A stretch of 64,000 nt of DNA from an uncultured Flavobacteriaceae bacterium (GCA_947486785.1 CANKUU010000004.1:62001-126000); one strand, 5' to 3'; shown: positions 38,109 to 47,859, counted from the first letter of the stretch. Notes: generated from the letters alone by a model not told the origin. A program made the numbers and translations.

Positions 38109-38693
38109 ATGAAACTTGTTTTTGCTACCCATAATAAAAATAAATTTAAAGAAGTTCGTCAATTACTTCCCACATCTATACAGTTAGTATCGTTAACAGA
38201 CATTGGCTGTTATGATGAAATACCAGAAACAGGCAAAACGCTAGAAGCTAATGCCCAAATAAAAGTCGATTTTATAACTAAAAACTATGGCTTAGCTTGC
38301 TTTGCAGATGACACAGGGCTTATTGTTGATGCATTAAATGGAGAGCCTGGCGTGTATTCTGCACGTTACGCTGGAGATCAAAAAAGTGCAGAAGATAATA
38401 TGAACAAACTACTTTTAGAGCTAAAGCACAAGAATAATCGCTCTGCAAAGTTTCAAACCGTCATTGCTTTAAATTTAAACCACAAAACTATATTTTTTAA
38501 TGGTATTGTAAAAGGAGTAATAACTACCGAAAAGCAAGGTGAAAAAGGTTTTGGCTACGATCCTATTTTTATTCCTTTAGGGTATAACAAAACATTTGCT
38601 GAGCTACCCTTAGCGATTAAAAACAAAATAAGTCATCGCGGTAAAGCGATTGAACAACTTGTAGCACACCTTAAAGTTTTAATAAACACCTAA
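38109..38693 (+). CDS. rdgB: Non-canonical purine NTP pyrophosphatase (RdgB/HAM1)
   Basis: House-cleaning enzyme that hydrolyses ITP, dITP and XTP to the monophosphate. The 194-residue protein matches the family length. Motifs include FATHNKNKFKEV (SHR-like N-terminus), ACFADDTGLIVDALNGEPGV (catalytic Asp), YSARYAG and GFGYDPIFIP. The C-terminus has NKISHRGKAIEQL. All expected residues are present. Confidence 0.95.
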   Translation: MKLVFATHNKNKFKEVRQLLPTSIQLVSLTDIGCYDEIPETGKTLEANAQIKVDFITKNYGLACFADDTGLIVDALNGEPGVYSARYAGDQKSAEDNMNKLLLELKHKNNRSAKFQTVIALNLNHKTIFFNGIVKGVITTEKQGEKGFGYDPIFIPLGYNKTFAELPLAIKNKISHRGKAIEQLVAHLKVLINT

Positions 38694-38740
38694 ATAATAG
38701 CAAGTTAAAGTAGACTAAGGAAGGTCTCAATAATTAGTAG

Positions 38741-38748
38741 TACTTTTG
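38741..38748 (+). promoter_or_regulatory. -7 element for the DEAD-box helicase gene
   Basis: TACTTTTG matches TAnnTTTG. The predicted transcript begins near 38755, giving a leader of about 100 nt. No clear -33 element. Confidence 0.45.
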
Positions 38749-38805
38749 CACCTTTAAATAAGGCCGCTAGTATAGCATGTGTTGTGTTGAGTCAAATAGA
38801 TTATG

Positions 38806-38847
38806 TCGATAATCGCTTTATGCAACATTCGTATTTGCGATTAACGA
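38806..38847 (+). promoter_or_regulatory. Leader hairpin directly upstream of the helicase start
   Basis: TCGATAATCGC (38806-38816) pairs with GCGATTAACGA (38837-38847) through 10 of 11 positions around a 20-nt loop. The stem ends 10 nt before the ATG at 38858, so it could control ribosome access. Long structured leaders are common for cold-induced RNA helicases. The function here is inferred. Confidence 0.45.
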
Positions 38848-38857
38848 AAACATAATT

Positions 38858-40657
38858 ATGACAAAATTTGAAGCATTAGGGCTTGAAAAAACCCTACTAA
38901 ACGCTATTACTGATTTAGGATTTGAAAAACCTTCAGAAGTTCAAGAAAAGGCAATTCCAATTTTATTAGAAACAGAAACCGATTTGGTTGCTCTTGCGCA
39001 AACAGGAACAGGAAAAACCGCTGCTTTTGGTTTTCCAATAATACAAAAAATTGATAGTAATAGCAGAACCACTCAAGGTTTAATACTATCGCCTACCCGC
39101 GAACTTTGTTTGCAAATTACCAACGAGCTTAAACTGTATTCAAAATACGAGAAAAATATTAGCACAGTTGCCATTTATGGGGGTGCCAGTATTACCGATC
39201 AAGCGAGACAAATAAAACGTGGTGCCCAAATTATAGTAGCAACACCGGGTAGAATGAAAGATATGATTAACCGTCGGTTGGTTGACATCTCAAAAATAGA
39301 CTACTGTGTTTTAGATGAAGCAGATGAAATGCTTAATATGGGCTTTTTTGAAGATATTAAAGACATATTATCAAACACCCCAGACGAAAAATCTACTTGG
39401 TTATTTTCAGCAACTATGCCAAGAGAGGTGTCCATTATTGCAAAGAAGTTCATGCATAATCCACAAGAGATAACTGTTGGAACAAAAAATGCAGGCACCT
39501 CAAATGTGCAACATGAATATTATGTGGTTAGTGGTAGAGACCGCTACCCAGCCTTAAAACGTCTAGCAGATACCAATCCGAATATCTTTTCAGTAATTTT
39601 TTGTAGAACAAAACGAGATACGCAACGAGTAGCCGAAAAGCTAATAGAAGATGGGTATAGTGCAGGAGCATTGCATGGAGATTTAAGCCAAAACCAAAGA
39701 GATTTGGTGATGAGCTCATTTCGAAAAAAACAGATTCAAATGTTGGTGGCAACAGATGTTGCTGCACGTGGTATTGATGTAGATGATATTACTCACGTAA
39801 TCAACTACCAACTGCCCGACGAAATTGAAACCTATACACATCGCAGTGGCCGTACAGGTAGAGCGGGAAAATCTGGAGTTTCTATGGTTATTGTTACCCG
39901 TAGTGAGCTTCGTAAGATTAAATCGATTGAAAATAAAATACATCAAAAATTTCTAAGCAAGAAAATTCCAACGGGAATAGAAATTTGCGAGATACAACTA
40001 TATCATTTAGCCAATAAAATTAAAGACACTAAAATTAATGAAGATGTAGAAAATTATCTGCCTGCCATTAATGAAGTGCTAAAAGATGTAGATCGTGATG
40101 ATTTAATAAAAAAAATAGTTTCTGTAGAATTTACACGTTTTTACAACTATTATAACAAAACTAAAGATCTCAACTCTTCAGATTCGCATGAAAGATCTGA
40201 CAGAGGGCAAGATAGAAACAATCGAAATCAAGCTCCAACATCAGGGTCTGTTCGCTACTTTATTAACGTAGGTGAAAAAGATGGTTATGATTGGATGTCT
40301 CTTAAAGATTTTGTTCGTGATACGGTTGGTCTTCAACAAGATGATGTATTTAAGGTTGATGTAAAAGAAAGCTTTTCGTTTTTTAACACCGACGCAGTTA
40401 TCACCGACAAAATTTTATCCACATTTACAGAATTCAAAGTTGATGGAAGGTTTGTAAATGTAGAAGTTTCTAAAAACCCCGGCGGTGGTGGCGGGCGAAG
40501 AGATCGCAAAAAAAGCAGCAGAAGTGGTAGCGGAAGAGAACGAAGTAGTTATGGTGGAAATAGCCGTAATGGAGGCAAAAGAAGAGAGCGAAGTTATGGC
40601 AAAAGTGAAAGCTCAGGTAACCGTAGAAGCAAAAAAAGAAAAAGTGATTTCTTTTAG
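38858..40657 (+). CDS. DEAD-box ATP-dependent RNA helicase with DbpA-type RNA-binding domain
   Basis: A 599-residue RNA helicase. The core motifs run in order: Q motif GFEKPSEVQEKAIP, Walker A AQTGTGKTAAF, PTRELCLQ, TPGRMKD, DEAD (VLDEADEM), SAT (LFSATMP), ATDVAARGIDV and HRSGRTGRAGKSG. Residues about 455-540 (SVRYFINVGEKDGYDWMSL and following) form the DbpA/CsdA RNA-binding domain. The tail is rich in Gly, Arg, Ser and Lys (GGGGGRRDRKKSSRSGSG), typical of disordered RNA binding. It likely acts in ribosome assembly or cold adaptation, like DeaD/CsdA. A structured leader and a strong terminator frame it as a single-gene transcript. Confidence 0.93.
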   Translation: MTKFEALGLEKTLLNAITDLGFEKPSEVQEKAIPILLETETDLVALAQTGTGKTAAFGFPIIQKIDSNSRTTQGLILSPTRELCLQITNELKLYSKYEKNISTVAIYGGASITDQARQIKRGAQIIVATPGRMKDMINRRLVDISKIDYCVLDEADEMLNMGFFEDIKDILSNTPDEKSTWLFSATMPREVSIIAKKFMHNPQEITVGTKNAGTSNVQHEYYVVSGRDRYPALKRLADTNPNIFSVIFCRTKRDTQRVAEKLIEDGYSAGALHGDLSQNQRDLVMSSFRKKQIQMLVATDVAARGIDVDDITHVINYQLPDEIETYTHRSGRTGRAGKSGVSMVIVTRSELRKIKSIENKIHQKFLSKKIPTGIEICEIQLYHLANKIKDTKINEDVENYLPAINEVLKDVDRDDLIKKIVSVEFTRFYNYYNKTKDLNSSDSHERSDRGQDRNNRNQAPTSGSVRYFINVGEKDGYDWMSLKDFVRDTVGLQQDDVFKVDVKESFSFFNTDAVITDKILSTFTEFKVDGRFVNVEVSKNPGGGGGRRDRKKSSRSGSGRERSSYGGNSRNGGKRRERSYGKSESSGNRRSKKRKSDFF

Positions 40658-40679
40658 ACCAACCTGTTAATTGTATATT

Positions 40680-40707
40680 AAAAAATACGCTTCGGCGTAT
40701 TTTTTTA
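40680..40707 (+). terminator. Rho-independent terminator with UUCG tetraloop
   Basis: Stem AAAAAATACGC pairs with GCGTATTTTTT around a TTCG loop, followed by further T residues. It is 23 bp after the helicase stop. Confidence 0.9.
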
Positions 40708-40744
40708 TTTTGTTTAGTAAATTTACCGCTTGATAATACACCGT

Positions 40745-41524
40745 ATGAAAAATTACATACTGCTTTTTTTTATTGGATTAAGTTTTATTGGCTTCTCACA
40801 AGAAGAATCAGAAACAGATAACCAAGTTTATAAAGCGACCGTTCTTAACGCACAGTCTGACACTCCTATGGAAAGTGTTCATGTGGTTAACCTCAATCAA
40901 GTAATAGGAACCATAACCAACGAAAATGGTGAGTTTAGCATTAAAGCCGCTGTAAATGACACCCTTTACTTTTCTTACCTAGGTTTTAAACCATTAAAAA
41001 TAAGAGTAACCAACGACATGTTTAAATTTAAAGATAGTAAGGTCTCTTTAACTGAACTTGCCTATGCCCTAGAAGAAGTAATTGTTCGCCCCTACCAGCT
41101 AACCGGCTTTTTAGAAATTGATGTTAAAAACCTTCCAATCAACAACGCCTACCAATATAGCATTTCTGGGCTTTCTGTTGGCTATGAAGCGGGTAATAAA
41201 AACCCGAGCGCAGTTACCAAAGTACTAGGAGCAATTCTCAACCCTGCAGATTTACTTCGAAATTTATTTGGTAGAAAACCGGCTCAAATGCGAAAATTAC
41301 GTAAAATGAAGGAAGATGATCAAATTAGAGATTTACTTGCTTCAAAATTTGATCGCGAAACCTTGATAGAATTGTTGCAGCTTGAAAAAATGGATATTAT
41401 AGATATTTTGAATAATTGTAATTACTCAAAATCATTCATTAAAACAGCCAATGACCTACAAATTCTTGATGCTATTAGTGGCTGCTACGAAGATTTTAAA
41501 GTTTTAAATAGAGGTAAAAAATAA
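40745..41524 (+). CDS. Exported protein with carboxypeptidase-regulatory-like domain
   Basis: A 259-residue protein with a signal peptide (MKNYILLFFIGLSFIGFSQ). The ATG at 40745 is preferred to one 15 bp upstream because it gives a standard signal. Residues about 27-100 form a CarboxypepD_reg-like beta-sandwich: YKATVLNAQSDTPMESVHVV, TITNENGEFSIKA and DTLYFSYLGFKPLKIRV. The rest has no recognised domain but is helical and basic (RKMKEDDQIRDLLASKFDRE). This domain usually begins TonB receptors; here it stands alone, as in many small Bacteroidota periplasmic proteins. Function unknown. Confidence 0.75.
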   Translation: MKNYILLFFIGLSFIGFSQEESETDNQVYKATVLNAQSDTPMESVHVVNLNQVIGTITNENGEFSIKAAVNDTLYFSYLGFKPLKIRVTNDMFKFKDSKVSLTELAYALEEVIVRPYQLTGFLEIDVKNLPINNAYQYSISGLSVGYEAGNKNPSAVTKVLGAILNPADLLRNLFGRKPAQMRKLRKMKEDDQIRDLLASKFDRETLIELLQLEKMDIIDILNNCNYSKSFIKTANDLQILDAISGCYEDFKVLNRGKK

Positions 41525-41664
41525 CTCTAACAACCTTTACCCCTTCGCATCTCAAGTATAAAACTTATTTTTCACAACTTTTATGTTGTACTAGTGCGTC
41601 TATTATTTCATAAAATAACTACTTTAGAAATTTTAAGCTGTCAAAATTTTATAAAACTTAGCAT

Positions 41665-43359
41665 ATGAACAAATGTCTTAGTCTTCTTGCTTTGGCAAGT
41701 CTTTTTATAGTCTCTTGTAAGCAAGCTTACGAATCGCAAACAGAACAAAATAGTAATAATCAAGAGCTTGTAACAAAAACAAAAAAAGAGACGCCTTTTC
41801 TCTGGGAAGGCGCTAACATTTATTTTTTACTTACCGATCGTTTTTATAATGGTAATACAAAAAACGATACAACACTAAACAGAACAAATCCTACAGGTCC
41901 TCTTCGTGGGTTTATGGGTGGTGATATCGCCGGAATTACCCAAAAAATAAACGAAGGTTATTTTACAAATTTAGGGGTAAATGCTATTTGGTTTACTCCT
42001 GTAGTTGAACAGGTGCATGGCGATACTGACGAAAATACAGGTAACACCTATGGCTATCACGGCTATTGGACAAAAGATTGGACCGCATTAGATCCAAATT
42101 TTGGAACAAAAAAAGAATTAAAAACAATGATCAGGTCGGCACATGATAAAGGTATTCGTGTTTTAATGGATGTTGTCTTAAATCATACAGGACCTGTAAC
42201 GGATAAAGATTCTATTTGGCCTAAAGATTGGGTTAGAAACCAACCAACTTGCAAATTTACCACCTACGAAAACACAACAAGTTGCACGTTGGTAGATAAT
42301 TTACCTGATATTTTAACCAAATCTGATACCGCGGTTAAACTACCTAAATTTTTATTAAAAAAATGGAAATCTGAAGGTCGACTAAATACTGAGATTAAAG
42401 AACTCGAGCGCTTTTTTGAACGTACTGGTTATGCTAGAGTACCCAGAGCGTACATTATAAAATGGCTAACAGATTATGTTAAAGAATTTGGAATAGATGG
42501 ATACCGTGTTGACACGGTAAAACATGTAGAGGAACAAGTGTGGGCTGAGTTGTACAAAGAAGCCTCTTATGCCTTTGATTTGTGGAAAAAAATGAATAAA
42601 AATGAGGTGTTAGATGACACCCCGTTTTATATGATGGGAGAAGTATATAATTACGGTATATCTGGTGGCAAGTCTTATGATTTTGGTGATAAAAAAGTAA
42701 ATTACTTTGATTATGGTTTTAATAGTCTGATAAATTTTGAACTTAAATCAGATGCAGCAAAAGACTACGAGCGTATTTTTAAAAAGTATGATTCACTATT
42801 GCATAAAGACTTAAAAGATTATAGTGTTGTAAATTATTTAACTTCTCATGATGATGCGCAACCTTTTGATAAAGATCGAAAATCACCTTATAAATCGGCT
42901 AACATCCTATTATTAACACCTGGTATATCACAAATTTATTATGGAGATGAAACTGCTCGTAATTTAAATATTCCGGGCGCAATTGGCGATGCAACACTAC
43001 GTTCTTTTATGAACTGGGAGGAAATTGACAACTCACGTAAAACTAAAAGCATTCTAGCGCATTGGCAAAAATTAGGGCAATTTCGAAAAAATCATTTAGC
43101 TATTGGCGCTGGCAAACACAAAAGGATAGGAAAAAACCCATATGTATTTAGCAGAACCTACACCAAAGACAATATAAAAGACAAAGTAGTAATAGGTTTA
43201 GATTTACCTAAAGGAAAAAAAACAATATGGGTTAAGGATATTTTTAAAGACGGAATCAAGCTTTTTGATTCGTACTCAGAAACAACAGTAACGGTAGCTA
43301 ATGGAAAAGTCCTTTTAAATAATGAATTTGATGTTGCATTATTAGAAATGGTTCCCTAA
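41665..43359 (+). CDS. GH13 alpha-amylase-family lipoprotein
   Basis: Glycoside hydrolase of 564 residues acting on alpha-glucans. The N-terminus (LASLFIVSC) has a lipobox Cys at residue 17, so it is likely anchored in an outer or inner membrane. The four GH13 regions are present: DVVLNH (about 169), GYRVDTVKHV with the nucleophile Asp (about 283), GEVYNYG with the acid/base Glu (about 326) and NYLTSHDDAQP (about 391). EGANIYFLLTDRFYNG at the start of the barrel fits cyclomaltodextrinase or extracellular amylase types. No SusC/SusD genes are nearby. Confidence 0.9.
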   Translation: MNKCLSLLALASLFIVSCKQAYESQTEQNSNNQELVTKTKKETPFLWEGANIYFLLTDRFYNGNTKNDTTLNRTNPTGPLRGFMGGDIAGITQKINEGYFTNLGVNAIWFTPVVEQVHGDTDENTGNTYGYHGYWTKDWTALDPNFGTKKELKTMIRSAHDKGIRVLMDVVLNHTGPVTDKDSIWPKDWVRNQPTCKFTTYENTTSCTLVDNLPDILTKSDTAVKLPKFLLKKWKSEGRLNTEIKELERFFERTGYARVPRAYIIKWLTDYVKEFGIDGYRVDTVKHVEEQVWAELYKEASYAFDLWKKMNKNEVLDDTPFYMMGEVYNYGISGGKSYDFGDKKVNYFDYGFNSLINFELKSDAAKDYERIFKKYDSLLHKDLKDYSVVNYLTSHDDAQPFDKDRKSPYKSANILLLTPGISQIYYGDETARNLNIPGAIGDATLRSFMNWEEIDNSRKTKSILAHWQKLGQFRKNHLAIGAGKHKRIGKNPYVFSRTYTKDNIKDKVVIGLDLPKGKKTIWVKDIFKDGIKLFDSYSETTVTVANGKVLLNNEFDVALLEMVP

Positions 43360-43493
43360 CAATATTATTTTTATTATTTTAGACTTAATTATACTATAAA
43401 TAGTATCAGAATTTTATAATTCAATGAGTCAAGTACCTAAAATCGATTTAAAATTCAATAGACTTATAACGGTTTAAAACATTAATAGAAATC

Positions 43494-43940
43494 ATGAAAA
43501 AAACGTTTATCTTATTTTCAATACTTTTTGCAGTAAGCTTATCTTCATTTGCACAAGCCGACGAAGAATATAGCAACACATTAAAAAAGATGTTTGCCGT
43601 ATCTGGGTCAGAGGGCACCTATCAAGTTGCTATAAAGCAAATGTTTTCAATATTTAAACAACAATATGCCGATGTTGACGAGGCGATGTGGACTGACCTA
43701 GAAAAAGAATTTTCTCAAACTTCAATAAATGACTTAACTGAAATGTTGGTGCCCGTTTATTATAAACAATTAACGCAAGAAGATCTTGAAGAATTAATTG
43801 CTTTTTACCAAACCGCCGTAGGTAAGAAATTTGCAAAGAGTACCCCATTTATCATGCAAGAATCGATGCAGGTTGGTCAGCAATGGGGGATGAAAATTGG
43901 AGAGGATTTCGAGAAAAAAATGAAAGAAAAAGGATATTAA
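43494..43940 (+). CDS. DUF2059 domain exported protein
   Basis: A 148-residue helical protein with a signal peptide (MKKTFILFSILFAVSLSSFAQA). The segments KKMFAVSGSEGTYQVAIKQM, LVPVYYKQLTQEDLEELIAF and YQTAVGKKFAKSTPFIMQES are characteristic of DUF2059, found in periplasmic proteins of many Gram-negative bacteria. No catalytic residues are known. It is monocistronic. Confidence 0.88.
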   Translation: MKKTFILFSILFAVSLSSFAQADEEYSNTLKKMFAVSGSEGTYQVAIKQMFSIFKQQYADVDEAMWTDLEKEFSQTSINDLTEMLVPVYYKQLTQEDLEELIAFYQTAVGKKFAKSTPFIMQESMQVGQQWGMKIGEDFEKKMKEKGY

Positions 43941-45015
43941 ACCATACTACCTCAGCGAATTAAACCTACCAACCCAGTACAATTTTATTACATTCAAAGC
44001 CTTTCAGCAGAACTACAAAACTACTTTGGGCTTGGGGCTTGGGGCTTGGGGCTTGGGGTAAAGCAACTTTTTTTTACTTTAATCTTAGTAAAAAGTTCTT
44101 TAAAAAATAACCGTATTTAATAAGGCAAAGCGCTATATAATTTACCTTAGCTATAAATTAAAATACCTATTTCGTACAAAAGTCTAGTTGTTGTTTAAAA
44201 CTGCTACCTTAGTGCCATCTTTTTATTTTAGCAGCGTTTAATTATTCAAAGTGAATAGGTGAAAATTTATTTTTTTTACAAAAACTGGTGCTGCAAATCA
44301 TTTAACCTTAGCTTATTTTACTATTATCTCGAGTTAAGACAAAATTACGCTATCAAATACTACATATCATATATTTAATCTTAAACTTGTAGGTTATTTA
44401 TAACTTTAAGTCTCTTTCAAAATGACTACTAAAGACGCTTTAAAAACCAAAAGATGATGCACAAACGGGCATCTTCGCATTCAATGTTATGTATAATAAA
44501 TGAAAATACTGTAGTGGAATAAAAGACCCATTTAACGATAAAAACAATGAGTCTCAATAGACATATTTCCCTATTTTTTTTTCCAAATACCTTTAAAATT
44601 TTCTTCAACTAATCTAAATCCTATTCTAATTTCTCAACTTTTAACAGTTTCTATTTTAGTCTGATTTTTTTACTACAATGGGTAATTTATTTAAACTAAT
44701 TAAGAACGGATTTAGATTTATACGTATTACCGCGAAGCAATAACCTGTCGTTTAAATTACAATTTTAAACTTTAACCCATATAATGAGCCCATTTCTCAA
44801 CTCTTAGCGAAACATACTTATCTAATTATGTTCTATCTGTTATTAATCATACATGCTTATTTCATTGCAAATTTCTAGTAGCTATTGGTGATTGCTTTGG
44901 TTTTATTAGTTTCTTATGCAGTCATCAGAAATAAAATCATCTAATTAAGATAATAATTCAATATACATGAAAACGAATCGTTTAGTTCTAAGCCGCCCAA
45001 CGTAAATTGTCGAAA
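43941..45015. other. Long intergenic region, 1.07 kb
   Basis: No ORF of credible coding quality, tRNA or known ncRNA. It holds a G-rich heptad tandem repeat (listed separately), a CAAAGCGCT core near 44125 and a short hairpin near 44450-44470 (AAGATG / CATCTT). Otherwise plain AT-rich sequence. Confidence 0.4.
44028..44058 (+). repeat. GGGGCTT heptad tandem repeat (G-quadruplex motif)
   Basis: A GGG run followed by four GGGG runs, each spaced by CTT, makes about 4.5 copies of the 7-bp unit. Five G tracts with 3-nt loops satisfy the usual G4 rule on the plus strand. It is 88 bp past the DUF2059 stop and stands out strongly in AT-rich flanks. Copy number could vary by slippage. Confidence 0.85.
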
Positions 45016-46257
45016 ATGTATCAAAAAGTAAAAAGAAATTTAGTCCTTATAAATTGCCTTGCACTCCTAATAGCCTGCTCTAATCAAAATTGGGAAGTTA
45101 AAAAAGTAAAAGCAGCCAAGCTAGAACATATACCCGCGGAAAAAACAAAAAAGAATGATTCTTTAATTAATGCATTAGGTGAAAAATTAGAACTTTCTAT
45201 TCACCAAAGCGATGCTGTTTTTTTTATTAAAAAATTTAGTAAAGAGCGTTTTAATCAGCTTGCCACTTATACAGAGTACCTAGATGGTCAAATAAAGGCC
45301 TCTAAACAAACCTTTATAGAAAGCTTTTCAGACGGTGTACAAAGTCTGCCTGAGAAGATTATTGAAACTACCGATACAGGAGGTTTTTATAATTTTATTA
45401 ATTATTATTATGATGCTGATACTAAAACCTACCGTATGCTATTTCGTCTTTTTTCGGAAGTAGAAGGTATCAATTATCATGATTTTGAATTGGTGCCACT
45501 AAATGGAGAATTTTATATTCAAGACGTCTATATATATCTTACAGGTGAAAATTTAAGCGACACGGCAAATAAATTGTTTCTGATGGCTATGCCTAAAAAT
45601 ATATTTGAAAGAATAATTACAAGAGGCCATGCTGACGACATGAAACACTTGTTAAGCGCCATAAAAAGCCAAAAAGATGCAAATTATCAAAAAGCAGTTA
45701 ATTATTTAAACAAAATTAAAGGCACATTAAAACACTCAAAAATATTTCATGTTATGAAGGTTTTAGCTGCTACTAATTTAGACGAAGATATTTATATGAA
45801 AGCCATGGGCGACATGCAAAAAGATTTTAAACATGACCCCACCTGCCACCTACTATCCATTGATTACTACTTCATAAAAAAAGATTATAACAAAGCTATT
45901 CAAGCCATTAATCAACTTGAGATAGATACAGGAGACGGTTTTTTAAATTACCAAAGGGGTAACATCGCGTTTGCCTCAAAAAATTACCCAGAGGCAATAG
46001 ACTATTTTGAAAAACTTATTGGTGAATTTCCAAGCTATGATACCCCAAAATTTAGCCTGATTAGCTGTTATACCAAAATGGCAAATTATGACAACTGTGT
46101 TGCAATTTTAAATCAGATAATGGCAGATGACACCTATAAAGCTCCTGATTTAATACAATTTGTAGAATCTAAAGAAGATAACGGTACAAATTCGTTACAC
46201 TCTTTAAAAGAATCGGAAGCTTTTACTACTTGGAGAAAAGCACAGTTAACTAGATAA
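45016..46257 (+). CDS. Lipoprotein with C-terminal TPR-like repeats
   Basis: A 413-residue lipoprotein. The start at 45016 gives MYQKVKRNLVLINCLALLIAC with the lipobox Cys at residue 21; a TTG 9 bp earlier is in frame. The N-terminal half has no known domain. The C-terminal part (about 230-390) looks like tetratricopeptide repeats: KDYNKAIQAINQLEIDTGDG, GNIAFASKNYPEAIDYFEKL and SLISCYTKMANYDNCVAILN. It probably acts as an envelope scaffold, but its partner is not evident. Confidence 0.65.
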   Translation: MYQKVKRNLVLINCLALLIACSNQNWEVKKVKAAKLEHIPAEKTKKNDSLINALGEKLELSIHQSDAVFFIKKFSKERFNQLATYTEYLDGQIKASKQTFIESFSDGVQSLPEKIIETTDTGGFYNFINYYYDADTKTYRMLFRLFSEVEGINYHDFELVPLNGEFYIQDVYIYLTGENLSDTANKLFLMAMPKNIFERIITRGHADDMKHLLSAIKSQKDANYQKAVNYLNKIKGTLKHSKIFHVMKVLAATNLDEDIYMKAMGDMQKDFKHDPTCHLLSIDYYFIKKDYNKAIQAINQLEIDTGDGFLNYQRGNIAFASKNYPEAIDYFEKLIGEFPSYDTPKFSLISCYTKMANYDNCVAILNQIMADDTYKAPDLIQFVESKEDNGTNSLHSLKESEAFTTWRKAQLTR

Positions 46258-46653
46258 AAAAAAATCTTACTAGAAATTTATTATACTTTAAAAAGTAAAA
46301 CCAAAGGCATAAGCTTAATTTGCTAAACTCTTACATTAAAATTAGTTTAAAAGCGCGTTCGATAAAATAAATAACATTGATTTTTTTTCATTTTAATAGC
46401 TATGTTAACCAAAGGTTTGCCTATAGTTTGGGTAGATAAAGAGTTGAACTTACTTAGAAACTTGAAAAGCATTCTTTAAACAAACAAAAATATTAATCCT
46501 AAAAGATGTCTTTAACACAATTATATTTAGTGCTTAACAAATTAATTTTGTTTTTGTAAAACATAAAGATTTTGTACTTTACAAGAACCCTAAATACTTC
46601 ACTAAGTATTCCTCATCTGCCGATAATTTCAGAAACTGTTTTTGATCATATGC
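46258..46653. other. Intergenic region between convergent genes, 396 bp
   Basis: AT-rich, with no ORF, RNA gene or clear bidirectional terminator seen. Confidence 0.35.
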
Positions 46654-47130
46654 CTATTGTGGATGACTATTTAATTGATATAATAGCTTAGTCTTCTTTG
46701 CCCATCTAATTACTTGAGAGCGTTGCTCTTTAGATAATTTTGTTACACCTAATATAGCACTATGATTTTTTAATAGCATTCTGTTAGATTTTACAACCTC
46801 AGAAATCGATTCTAAATTCTGAGCTTTTATATTTTCAGAATATGTATTCCATTCTGAAAAGTTCAATTGCATTTTACCCTTTTTTATATGTTGGGCTAAC
46901 CAAAACGAAACCGGAGCTAACTCGCTATACCATGGATAGGTGGTATTATTACTATGACAATTATAACAATGGTCTTGGAGAATTACCTTAACGGATAAAG
47001 GTGGATTAGTTTGGGAAAGAAAATCTGCACTATGATTACCTTGTGCAAGGTTATTTTTAGAACGGAAAAATTGAAGAGTCACTAGAATAATTAAAAAAAT
47101 AAATGCAATATTTTTTACTATTTTCATCAT
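46654..47130 (-). CDS. Haem-binding domain (CxxCH) exported protein
   Basis: A 158-residue protein with an N-terminal membrane anchor or signal (about 6-19) and a single c-type haem attachment site CYNCH (about residue 48) within VILQDHCYNCHSNNTTYPWY. This matches the short haem-binding domain family (PF14376 type) of Bacteroidota. The segment YPWYSELAPVSFWLAQHIKK is characteristic. I use the ATG at 47130; the ATG directly after it and one 21 bp upstream are alternatives. It may act in periplasmic electron transfer. It diverges from the next gene, with 36 bp between starts. Confidence 0.82.
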   Translation of the reverse strand: MMKIVKNIAFIFLIILVTLQFFRSKNNLAQGNHSADFLSQTNPPLSVKVILQDHCYNCHSNNTTYPWYSELAPVSFWLAQHIKKGKMQLNFSEWNTYSENIKAQNLESISEVVKSNRMLLKNHSAILGVTKLSKEQRSQVIRWAKKTKLLYQLNSHPQ

Positions 47131-47166
47131 ACCACATTTACTAGAGGCCATCTAAGGTACATTTTT

Positions 47167-47760
47167 ATGACTAAAGAGCAATTATACAAGGTATTAGAAC
47201 ATACAAATCATTCAAAAGAGAAAAGAAAATCGATGGCTTTTTTAGTCATTGAAAATCCTACTTTGTTTTTACCTCTTTTAAACTTAGCTTTTAAAGACAA
47301 TAGTCAGTTATCCTCAAAAGCGTGTTGGGTTATTGAATTTACTACAAAAGAAAATTTAGCTGCCATTTTTCCATATTTAGATTTATTTACGTTAAACATC
47401 GGCCAACTTAAACGAGATTCTTCAGTTAGACCAGTAGCCAAAGTTTGTGAATATTTAATGACTAGTTATTTTAAAAAAGCAGATAAAAATACGCTATATC
47501 ATGTTAAAGAAGATCATCTAAAATTAATAACGAGCAGCTGTTTTGATTGGCTAATAGGCGACCATAAAGTTGCTGCCCAAGCATACTCAATGACCTGTTT
47601 ATTTTTATTGGGAAAAAAATTCGATTGGATTCATAGTGAACTTAAAATGGTTCTTGAACAAAATTACAATGCGGGTAGTGCCGCCTATAAAGCGAGAGCT
47701 AGAATTACGCTGGAACAGGTTAAAAAAAACACCCGCAAGAGTGATAAATTTAGTAAGTAA
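47167..47760 (+). CDS. Helical protein of unknown function upstream of purB
   Basis: A 197-residue soluble, mostly helical protein without signal peptide. The spacing of hydrophobic residues (SMAFLVIENPTLFLPLLNLA, SSKACWVIEFTTKENLAAIF) is consistent with HEAT/ARM-like repeats, but no family was identified. The C-terminus is basic. It is 99 bp upstream of purB on the same strand. A link to purine synthesis is only positional. Confidence 0.55.
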   Translation: MTKEQLYKVLEHTNHSKEKRKSMAFLVIENPTLFLPLLNLAFKDNSQLSSKACWVIEFTTKENLAAIFPYLDLFTLNIGQLKRDSSVRPVAKVCEYLMTSYFKKADKNTLYHVKEDHLKLITSSCFDWLIGDHKVAAQAYSMTCLFLLGKKFDWIHSELKMVLEQNYNAGSAAYKARARITLEQVKKNTRKSDKFSK

Positions 47761-47859
47761 TTTCACCAGCTTAAAAAGTTCTTACCATTTTAATTTTTTC
47801 GATCTATGTTACAAATTGGTTATCTTCGCTTTTTATAAAATTCACCAATTTTTAATTAA

